A stretch of 64,000 nucleotides of DNA, taken from Spatholobus suberectus (Eukaryota; Streptophyta; Magnoliopsida; Fabales; Fabaceae). The notes below the pieces were generated by a model. That model ran no database searches, was not told the origin of the DNA, and worked only from the letters and a program-made list of their open reading frames with translations. Location: positions 21,307,100 through 21,371,099 of the forward strand of contig CM014737.1 of NCBI GenBank assembly GCA_004329165.1, given 5' to 3'. Positions 13,364 to 23,200 of the stretch are shown piece by piece. Positions within the stretch are counted from its first letter, which is position 1, and each line of letters opens with the position of its first letter. The position numbers and the translations under genes are program-made.

Positions 13364-13832
13364 TGTTAGATTAATTATTTAATTAATTTATTTTTATGGA
13401 TTAACATTAATCAAATTATTACAAATTATTATTTAATTATGAATATATTAATTATGGTCAATAGTTAGTAATATGACACCTAATTAATTAATGGATGTTG
13501 TATTGGGCCTTTGTTTTGAATAGCCCGTGATAGGTTGGGCTATTCAATTGATGCCCAATGAAAGATCCCTACCCTCATACTATAGGTTACTTAATCGTTG
13601 CCCCATTAGACAATTAATTCGATCTATCAAACCAATTGTGATTGAGGGTAGTCTTCTCTCATTCCAATTCTCCACGTGGTTTACCCGAATCTTATGAAGA
13701 ATAAGACAAATCAATTTTTTTATACCAGGTGCACAAATTCTATCATCTTTTTCTCTCTATACTTATGTAATAATATGCTATAATATTGTATTTATTTGAT
13801 CCTTGTATGTTTAGAGATTTTAAAATTTAGCA
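13364..13832 (+). repeat. 3' LTR of the LARD-like element
   Basis: The 469-bp LTR starts TGTTAGATTAATT and ends TTTAGCA. It is followed directly by the CCAAG duplication. Confidence 0.9.
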
Positions 13833-13837
13833 CCAAG

Positions 13838-14425
13838 GAGTCATGTCCTCCCAAATTCTTATTCTTTGAGTGTATGCTATCACCCACTTTAGTCTATATT
13901 TAGTGATATTTTTTGCACCCCATATACTCCTCCAAGTATTGCTTGGTTGGTGACCGTGCTTAGCATCCAAGAAAGACTAACAAGGAAAATATGTTGCTTT
14001 ATAGATTTTAAATAACAGAGAGTTTTCATTATTACATAACCTCCAACATTGTTTACTGAAGCGAGTATCACTGAAAAGATTGTAAGTCTCTAAAACCAAA
14101 TCCTCTCATGCTTTTGGGTTTACATAAATTGGCCCAACTAATTTAATGGACCTTCTTCTCATTATTCTTCTATCCCCATTAGAAATTTGCTATAAGAAAT
14201 GATAGATTATCATAGGTCCCTATAAGAATCTTAAAACAACTCATTACTTAATTTGGTATGGCTTGGGTAACAAATTTCAAAAGGATTTCCTTATCCATTT
14301 TAGAAAGAGATTACTCCTTCCACCCTTTCAATTTTTTTCGCACACACTTCTAAGTGCTAGAGAAATTCATCTTAAATTTTAACACTAAAGTGGTTAGCCC
14401 AAGATATTTGTCATAGGTATCTACA
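13838..14425 (-). pseudogene. LINE ORF2 remnant, middle segment (RT)
   Basis: The minus strand reads through typical plant LINE reverse-transcriptase C-terminal motifs with several stops. They are KYLGLTTLV near 14410, LKGWKE, KEILLKFVTQAIPN, VMSCFKILIG, then LDAKHGHQPSNTWRSIWGAK near 13900-13970 and RIRIWED near 13850. The order matches the LINE consensus as I know it. Both ends coincide with target duplications of LTR elements (CCAAG on the left, GCCTT on the right). This is therefore the central exposed part of one LINE that continues at 8046-8767 and at 19128 onward. Confidence 0.75.
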
Positions 14426-14430
14426 GCCTT

Positions 14431-14618
14431 TGTTAAAGAATTAGTCTTAATTTGTTATTTTTCAGTTACTAGCTATTATAGTTAGTTGTTTCTGTTATTA
14501 GTTGATAAATCTATTTTTCTTCATATAGCTATATGGCAGTTTGTATAAATAGACTTCCAGCCCTTTGTGTAATAAGAAGTTCCATATTTTTCAATCCCCA
14601 ATCTTTTTTCTGTTAACA
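14431..14618 (+). repeat. 5' LTR of the copia element
   Basis: The 188-bp LTR starts TGTTAAAG and ends TGTTAACA. A TATA-like TATAAATAG lies near 14545. Confidence 0.92.
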
Positions 14619-14670
14619 TGGTATCAGTAGAATAATCTCATCCCTTTCTTTCTTTCTCTTTTGCTTCTTC

Positions 14671-17600
14671 TTGATCACCAAGGCTAATTCAAACCAAAAC
14701 CCTTCTCAAGATTTCAACCATACTCACTATATTCACCTAAATGAAAACCCATCTTTGGTTCTGGTTTCCCCCATTCTTAATAGCACAAATTATCATAATT
14801 GGGCTAGAGCAATGGCCTTAGCCCTTGAGATGAAAAACAAGTTAGGTTTTGTTGATGGAACTATCAAGAAACCATCAAAACGTGACCCACTATACAATTC
14901 ATGGAAGAGATGCAATACCCTCATTCTATCATGGATCAATCATTCTATTTCCCCTGAAATTGCCACTAGCATCCTTTGGATTACCAATGCATCAGAAGTT
15001 TGGAAAAAGCTCAAGGACAAGTTTTCCCAAGGTGATTCTATTCGAATATCACAAATCCAATGTGATCTTTTCTCTCTAAAGCAATGTGACTTGCCTGTTA
15101 CCAGCTACTTCACCAAGATGAAGATTCTTTAGGATGAGCTGTGTAATTTTCACCCCATTCCTTCTTGCAAAACCCCTTCCACCTGTTGCTGTGACACTTC
15201 TAAAACTATTCAAGAATACAAGAACAATGACAATGTTCTTTGTTTCCTTCAAGGCCTTAACGATAATTTTGCTACTATTAGATCTTAAATCCTTCTACTA
15301 GATCCTTTACCACCTTTAAATAAGGTATTTTCTATGATCATCCAACAAGAACGCCAACTGAATGTTGGTATCCTATCTGATCCTATAGCCCTTGCTGTTC
15401 AATCTTCTACAAACAACCAAGTTAGAAACAATTTCACTCAAAAATCGTTCACTAGCAAGCCTTCAAATGGCAAGAAAGGTCCTCAAAGACAATGTACTTT
15501 TTGTGGTCGCACCAACCATGTTGTTGACACTTGCTTCTTCAAGCATGGATTCCTTCTTGGGTTCAAACCAAAGAAAGCTGCAAATAATGTCTCTACCAAC
15601 CCTGTTCAAGAAGATGAAAATTCTTGTGTTGGTTCTTTTCCTAGTTTGACTCAAGAACAGATTCAAAGTCTTCTGGCTTTGCTGCCCACTGCTTCCCCCA
15701 CTACAACTTCTTCTTCCTCTAATTTGGTCAGTTCCCATCACATTACTGCCAATTCTATTGATCCAGGTAAGAAATCCTATAGCTGGGTAGTGGATTTGGG
15801 TGCATCTGATCTTATTACCTCTTCTTTTTCTCAATTTACCTCCTATAAAGCAATAACACCTATACCTATATCCCTCCCCAATGGTCAAACAGCAATAGCA
15901 AAATATAGTGGCACTATTTTTTTAACTGACACATTGATCTTATATGATGTTCTTTATATTACTAATTTTGCCATTAATTTGATTTCTATGAGAAAGCTTA
16001 CAGAATCTTTAAATTGCCAAGTCACCTTCATTAATAAAAATTGTTTAATTCAACAGCTACCCTCCCTGAAGATGATTGGCATTGTTAAGCAAGATGGAGG
16101 CCTATACACACTAATACTATCTCCACAATTTATTTCTAAACCCATTTCCCAAATAAACAATGTATCCACCACTTCTAATACTCCCTCTTCCATTGATATA
16201 TGGCACTATAGGCTAGGCCATCTTTCTTTGAGATGTTATTCTACTATCCAAAAATTACATTGTAATATTCCTTCCATTATAAATAAAGCATGTGATACAT
16301 GCCATTTTTCAAAACAACGAAAGTTACCTTTTCCTTCTAGTATATCTAATGTGGATGTTGTTTTTGATCTTATACATGTTGACATTTGGGGACCTTACCC
16401 CACCCCTTCCGTTCAAGGCTGTAGATGTTTTTGAACTATTGTAGATGAAAAATCTAAATTCACTTGGATTCGATTGATGAAATTTAAAAGTGAAACAAGC
16501 CAAAACATCATTCAATTTGTAGCTCTACTTCAAACACAATTTAATAAGACTATTAAGATCATTCGATCTAACAATGGATTAGAGTTTACTATGCCCTCTT
16601 TTTACTCGTCCAAAGGGATTATTCACCAAACTTCTTGCATTGACACTCCCCAACAAAATGGGGTAGTGGAACGCAAGCACCAACATATTCTTAATGTTGC
16701 TAGATCTTTAATGATTCAGTCTTCCCTTCTAACTCAATTTTGGTCTTTTGCTATATCACATGCAATTCATATCATTAACATGCTTCCCTCTCAAAATCTT
16801 GAATCCAAAATGCCCATATTTTCTTCTTTATGATAAACAACCAGATCTTTCTTCACTTAGAGTTTTTGGTTCCCTTTGCTTTGCTTCTATAGAATCAAAT
16901 TTGATTATCGAGCCAAAAAATGCATCCATCTAGCTATGTTTATGGCACCAAAGGCTATCTTTGTTTTGATCTCCATAATAGAGAAATTTTTAAGTCAATA
17001 AATGTTATTTTCTATGAAAATATCTTCCCTTTTATCAAGTCTTCAAATAATCAACACAATGATGTCTTTCCCCTCCTTCCTTTACCTACTTTTACTAATT
17101 CTGATTGGGAGCATGAGCAGACCACTCATACATCCCTCCCCCCTACGAATCCAAATTCTGAAACTATTTTCGAACCTCCCAAAACAAGATCTTCAACCAA
17201 AATTATCAAGCCACCAAATTACTTAAGAGATTATCATTGTAATATTGTTAATTGCAGTAACAAAACTAATCAATCTTCATGTACTGCCTACCCCATTGCT
17301 TCTTTCACTTCTCTCGCACACTTATCACCATTTCATATTGCATACACCTTATTCCTTTCTAGTATTCCTGAACCTAAAACATATTCCCAGGCAGTAAAAT
17401 ATGACTGTTGGAGAATTTCCTTGGATCAAGAAATTGCCGCTTTAGAACTTAATCAAACATGGACTTTAACTACATTACCTCAAGGGAAGAAACCTCTAGG
17501 TTGCAAATGGATTTATAAAATTAAAGAAAAAGTGGTGGAAGTATTGAAAGATTTAAGGCTAGGCTTGTAGCCCTTGGCTACACTCAACTTAAAGGAGTTA

Positions 17601-18900
17601 ATTATTCTGAAACCTTTTCACCTGTTGTTAAGACTACAACTGTTAGACTTGTTTTAGCCTTAGCTGCAGCAAACCAGTGGCACTTGCATCAATTAGATCT
17701 TAATAATGCCTTCCTACATGGTGATCTACACGAAGAAGTTTATATGAATATACCCCTTGGTTTTCACTCCATTCAGCCCAATCAAGTGTGTAAACTACAC
17801 AAATCTTCATATGGCTTAAAGCAAGCTAGCCGCCAATGGAACTCCAAGCTAACTTCAACATTGCTTTCTTTGGGTTTTCATCAATCCAAATCTGACTATT
17901 CCCTTTTTGTTAAATCTATTGATTCTAACATTACTATTTTATTAGTTTATGTTGATGATATTGTCTTAACAGGAAATAATTTCAGTGAGATTCAGCATGT
18001 GAAGGCATTTCTTAACAAACAATTTAGAATTAAGGACCTTGGCCCTCTGAAATTCTTCCTTGGGCTTGAGGTTGCTTGATCTAAACAAGGAATCATCCTT
18101 TCACAGCGAAAATATGCATTTGAACTTGTTGATGATGCTAGTTTACTTGGTTGCAAACCTGTTTCCAATCCTATGTCCCCTGCAACTAAGTTAACTAGTA
18201 CTATTAGTGAACCCTATTCAGATCCAACAAGTTACATAAGGCTTATTGGCTGCCTACTTTATTTAACAAACACAAGACCTAATTTATGTTATGCTGTCCA
18301 CAAACTAAGTCAATTCCTTTCAACACCTATGAAAGCTCATCATGAGGTAGCACTTCACATCCTCAAATACATTAAAGGTAATCTAGGTAAGGGTCTATTT
18401 TTTCCCTCAAAATCTAACCTTAATTTGAAAGCTTTCAGTGATGTAGATTGGGCTTCTTGTCCAGATACTCAAAAATCAATTAGTGGATTCTGTATTTTTA
18501 TTGGCCCATCATTAATATCATGGAAATCAAAAAAGCATACTACAATTTCAAGAAGCTCTTTAGAGGTTGAATATAGGGCATTAGCCAATACAGCTTGTGA
18601 GATCGAGTGGATTTTGTATTTGCTAAAAGACCTCCATCAACCTGTATCCAAATCTGTTACTCTCTGTTATGATAATCAATCAGCTATCTAGATAGCTTAG
18701 AACCCAACATTCCATGAAAGAACAAAACACATAGAGATAAATTGTCATCTCGTTCGTGATAAGGTTCAATCAGGTATAATTCATCTAATTCCTGTTCCTT
18801 ATTCTGCTCAGCTGGTTGACATCTTCACCAAAGCTTTGAATACATCCTCATTCCATTCGATCTTATCCAAGCTAAATATGGTAGATATCCATGATCCAGC
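14671..18900 (+). pseudogene. Copia gag-pol polyprotein, broken
   Basis: Seen in order: a gag N-terminus (NSTNYHNWARAMALALEM); a CCHC zinc knuckle CTFCGRTNHVVDTC near 15500; a protease site reading DLGA instead of DSGA or DTGA near 15797; an HHCC motif (WHYRLGHLS, later CDTCHFSKQ) near 16200-16315; integrase core pieces (HVDIWGPY, RSNNGLEF with N where the second catalytic D is usual, HQTSCIDTPQQNGVVER); RT with LDLNNAFLHGDL near 17690 and YVDDIVLTG near 17950; and RNase H (SSLEVEYRALANTACEIEW, CYDNQSAI) near 18560-18690. In-frame stops occur at about 15130, 15287, 16432, 18077, 18689 and 18698, with frame changes near 16830 and 17545. No ATG is present where gag should begin; the reading starts at a TTG. 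The combination shows a non-functional copy. Confidence 0.9.
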
Positions 18901-18905
18901 TTCCC

Positions 18906-18929
18906 GGGGGGGGGGGGGGGGGGGGGGGG
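18906..18929 (+). repeat. G24 polypurine tract of the copia element
   Basis: Twenty-four consecutive G precede the TG of the 3' LTR, where the plus-strand primer tract of retrotransposons lies. Family tracts that I know are mixed A/G and shorter, so this one looks expanded by slippage or mis-sequenced. Confidence 0.8.
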
Positions 18930-19122
18930 TGTTAAAGGATTAGTCTTAATTTGTTATTTTTCAGTTACTAGCTGTTATAGTTAGTTGTTTCTGTTATTAG
19001 TTGATAAATCTATTTTTCTTCATATAGCTATATGGCAGTTTGTATAAATAGACTTCCAGCCCTTTGTGTAATAAGTTCCATCTTTTTCAATCCCCAAGTT
19101 TTCTATCTTTTTTTTGTTAACA
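18930..19122 (+). repeat. 3' LTR of the copia element
   Basis: The 193-bp LTR starts TGTTAAAGG and ends TTGTTAACA. It is nearly identical to the 5' LTR, with small indels near 19075 and 19100. Confidence 0.92.
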
Positions 19123-19127
19123 GCCTT

Positions 19128-19265
19128 TACTCCTATCTTGTCACGGATCATATCCATTTCAATTGTAGGCTCATTTCAGTTAAAAGACAACTCACAGAAA
19201 ATATTTGTTACTTTATATGTTTCAATTTGTTTCAAATTAATTGTGACTTTAGAAAATCAAGTTAA
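19128..19265 (-). pseudogene. LINE ORF2 remnant, 5' segment
   Basis: On the minus strand the words FNRNEPT, MIRDKIGVKAV and, across the copia target site, DTYDKYLGL match the plant LINE RT thumb region. Taking out the copia element and one GCCTT copy makes the reading continuous into 14425, which supports a single interrupted LINE. Upstream of about 19265 I can no longer follow it. Confidence 0.6.
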
Positions 19266-20210
19266 TTACTTTTTTTTTCTAATTTATCCTTGTGATATCT
19301 CCTTTAAGTAAAACTAATGAACATAAAAAACAAAATTGAGAGGATAATATAATTAAGGTAAATGCATGCCCTTAATGATATCTCCCTTCATTGATTAAGA
19401 AAATAAGAGTAAAAACTTTATTAAAAATACAAAAAGTCATCTAATATTTGCATTTTTTAAGGAAATAGAAGTATGTAAAAGCATATTTAATGCTCCTGTT
19501 TAACCAATACACTTAAAATACTACCTAACAAGGGCCCTTAATTTAATATGCATAATTATCTTGGGCAAGTTCTGAATAGTGATCTGTGACAATTAAAAGT
19601 CGAGTACAAATTGCACCAATCTCTATCTTTAATTTTATATCCAAATGCGTACAACGTCACATCAATTTTTTGGACAAATTTTTATTCAATTCAGTGACCA
19701 ATTAATCATATTATATTTTATACAATTGCTGGATACTTTTATCTGTATTAGGTGTTCATATAGAGCACGTTAAAAGAATAAAAAAAAAAGAGCACATTAA
19801 ATATATGGACCAATATTGTTTTGATAAATAATAATTACTCAATCTGTATCAACACAAACTTTTCACAACTGCTGGTTTACATTTAAGTTCGAATCCGACA
19901 AAAACGATTGTACACAATTTTTTTGCAGCAATGATATATAAACAGCATTTTTTTTCCCCTCACCTTGTACTCAATTTTACTATTTTAGCTTATAATTGAA
20001 AGACTTATGGCTTGTTAGATAAAGTTTATTAGCTGAAATAACGACCTTTTTTTTTTTAAATTATGATAAAAATTATTTCTTAAAATTATCATAAAATTGA
20101 CAAGTACAAGCGATTATTTTTTCCAAATAAGTTAAACCAAACACTAACAATTTGGTTTTCAGTGGTGTCAAGTATCTACAATTCTACATGTTTCAGGCTA
20201 TATGCCTGGA
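19266..20210. other. Intergenic DNA downstream of the dehydrogenase gene
   Basis: This is AT-rich DNA without a gene. A probable small MITE of about 145 bp lies at 20005-20148. Its left end (CTTGTTAGATAAAGTTTATTAGCTGAAATAACG) is a degenerate inverted match to its right end (CGATTATTTTTTCCAAATAAG, then TTAAACCAAACACTAAC). Confidence 0.4.
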
Positions 20211-23200
20211 TCATCCCAAAAATCTTATAGAAATAAATTCAGCAATTGCCATGCTTGATGTTAAACCAGGTGACTCAATGCCAAAAAGATTAATAAGACC
20301 AGGTACCCCATGAATGCACTCTCCCTGCATAAATGAAACAACAATTTGACTAAATATTCTAATATTTAGTTAAAATATATGCACTCACTGTGGAACATTA
20401 CAAGAATTAGTTGTTTGGGTTGAGATAAAATAACAAGAATAATGATACGTGTTAAATTGGGGCATTGCTAACAAAACTTCACTCTATACTAACAGTATGC
20501 TCAAACCACTTATTCATTCATAAAACATGCAATGACTAAACAACAGATAGCTCAATAGATAAGCATGAGTTTCAAATTCCAAAATTATTATTGCCTCATT
20601 CCATCTTTATTTATAACAAAAGTAAAGTTATATACAAGGCACTGATTGTAGTGCTAAGTAAGAAGAGGTAATATTGCCATGATCTTCAAGGATACCATCG
20701 AAGTTACAAGATAAAAAAAAAAATACTATATCATTTCTATACATACCCCTTGTAAATTCTATAAAATTACATTTTGAAGTTTGAACCAGGAGAGACTTAA
20801 CTTTTTAAGTTCCTAATAATAAATGTGGTATAGTAGACACTATTGAGGTGGAGGTGTGGCACTATGAAGAATGTATGAAACATGGATAAAAACTAATGTA
20901 TCCCACTGCCAGAGGCTCCTCGCCTTGCGAAGGTATGGGGGAGGGTTATTGTACACAGCCTTCCCCTTGCATATGCAAAGAGACTGTTTCCAGATTTGAG
21001 CCCATGGCCAACTGGTCACCAAGACGCAACTTTACTGTTGTGCTAGGGCCTGCCCTCATGAAACATGGATATTTAACCCAAAAAAAAGAAGTAGCTTGAA
21101 AATAGTGACATTATAGTTCCAAACAGGACTAAGTACCAACAAGACTAAAGTGAATCTATCTAGACAGAATCCATTAAGGATATTATGTGACTGATCTGAA
21201 ATATTTGCATAAAGGCAAAGTGTGACATCCTGAGGTCGTGCATTTACAGTCAATTATGTTACATATTTTCATTGTCCCTCTGATAAAAAGGCATCATTAT
21301 ACCAGGTTGCCTCCTATAACACTTCAATGCTAATATATCAACATTCATTACTGATAATAATATTTACAGGTATCTGCATCACTAGAAACTCTAAACGCAC
21401 AAGTCTATATAATCATGATTTTAGAGCAAACAAATATGATGTTATGCCAATATCCTGTGATATGAAAATAGCAGCAAGCTCTGTGAAGGAAAAAGGATAA
21501 TCTAGAACACCAATGCTTATCTATCTGTTTGCAATGAAGTTCAGCAAACTAGTATTTTTAGCCAAAGCATATTTAACCATATAATTGGAAACTTGTAGTT
21601 TTCAAAACAAGAATCAATAAGAGGAGACTATATGTCGTGAATGCAAGATAACCATGGAACCTACCGATGATAATCACGGTTGTAGCATAAAGTTAGAAGA
21701 TAGCATAAAGTAGCCTATGACATAAAAAGGTAAACAAAGTCTGGTATGTGTAATAATAGCCCATGACATAAAATGAAAAACAAATTCTATGGTATGTGTA
21801 AAAGATAGTTGTAGGACACCAATGCCAATCTATTTCATTTATGATAAAAATGTAGCAAATGAACTTTAGCGGATAAATAGTTAACATAAGGTGGCATAGA
21901 CCAATGGGCTAATTTGGATTTTGGAGTTTCCAAATCACAGTCAGTCAAAATGAGGGAACTGTTACATAAATTTTATGAATGAAATGTCCTCCAACATCTT
22001 GCACAATACTGTCTCTCTTATCAATTATAGGACTCATAGTTCAGTTTGTCAACATAAAGAAGGTTGGCCAACAGTAAGAGAGTGTGAGAAATAACCTGTA
22101 TAACAAAATCAGCAGGTGGCTGTGAGGGTCCTGAAAGTTTAGGTCGGATCCCTGAATATCCAGGTTCCAGAGAACCATCCGTCAGATTTGGGTAGTACTT
22201 TCTTATCTCCAGACAAAACTCCTCAGCATGATTTGCATTTACTGAATAGTCAAACCTAGGATCCATGAATGCTTACGTCAATTCTGTGATCTAAATACAG
22301 TTTTTTTTTTTTTTTCCAAGCGCATACATGAAAAACACACCATGAACGAAAAGGGAAAACATGAACAAAAGTTTTGCAGTAGCAAATTTTTATTTACTAA
22401 TAAGTCAGCTGCCTAAATCTTGTGCTTGAGATCATATGCAGATGTAAAATAGCTCCAGTGAGGGCAAAATTTATGTATATCAACTTAAATTTTAAGATAA
22501 ATTAAAAGTATAACAATCCTAAACTTATAGGTATAAACATAATTTAAGGGGCATCCGGAAGCATTAGAGTATAATGGAGTGGTATGATCTCAATACACTA
22601 ACAGACACAAACAAGTAACTGCAGAATAAATCCAAGCTGTAGACTAGTTTCATCAATAGGACAAGAATTAACCGATAATGCCTGTTCTTAGTCTTAGTAG
22701 AGTGCACAATCTACCCTTCCCCATGCTAAGATACAAAATGATTTCATTATACATCCAACTAGCTAACAAAAAGAACAAAGATAAAGATCTCATGACCATG
22801 ACATGTTAGTTAGTTAAAGCATGTAGCAGGGTTGTTCAAGTACATGGCAAAATGTTACTGCAATGGTGGTAGGATGAAAAGAGCTCCAGGTGTCAATGAT
22901 CTGTTGGGTATGTTTGACAGAAACTAAAAACAATAAATTATAGATCATGGAATTGAACCTATGATGCACAGATACGATATGTGTAAGATACATATTTAAA
23001 TATGTATAAAAATTTATAAAACATAATATATATATAATAGCAATTTCGCAAATTCAAATTAAGAACATACTTCTTGGTCATTACTAAAAACAAAATAAAA
23101 AATTATAAATTATAAATCATTGTCACATAAATCACCTTTTATTGTGTACAAATAGGAATAGTATGGATCTCATTTCTTTCTTGAAATCATCCATAAAAAG

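Larger units (their letters stand above)
8773..13832 (+). mobile_element. Non-coding LTR retrotransposon (LARD-like)
   Basis: Two LTRs (8773-9240 and 13364-13832) flank 4.1 kb. CCAAG is duplicated on both sides (8768-8772 and 13833-13837). A primer-binding site TGGTATCAGAGCC (9243-9255, initiator tRNA-Met) follows the 5' LTR. A purine tract AAGTAGGAGA precedes the 3' LTR, as in Ty1-copia elements. The internal region is AT-rich and has no gag, protease, integrase or reverse transcriptase that I can find, so any movement would need enzymes from another element. The LTRs differ at about 35 positions by eye, which makes this an older insertion than the copia element at 14431. The first base of the 5' LTR is A instead of T. 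Orientation follows from PBS and PPT. Confidence 0.9.
14431..19122 (+). mobile_element. Ty1-copia retrotransposon, inactive
   Basis: LTRs lie at 14431-14618 and 18930-19122. GCCTT is duplicated at 14426-14430 and 19123-19127. The primer-binding site TGGTATCAG (14619-14627) fits initiator tRNA-Met. The order gag, protease, integrase, RT, RNase H shows the Ty1-copia class. The LTRs differ at only about three positions plus small indels, so the insertion is fairly young, yet the polyprotein is interrupted many times. The polypurine tract has become an uninterrupted run of 24 G (18906-18929). It inserted into the LINE whose parts flank it. Confidence 0.95.

Noticed and set aside
15463..15888. Minus-strand open frame opposite copia gag
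   Set aside because: It is the shadow of the zinc-knuckle and protease region of the polyprotein.
20889..21057. Functional tRNA gene
   Set aside because: Only tRNA-related promoter boxes are present; no cloverleaf or anticodon arm can be formed, and the 14-bp duplication shows a SINE.
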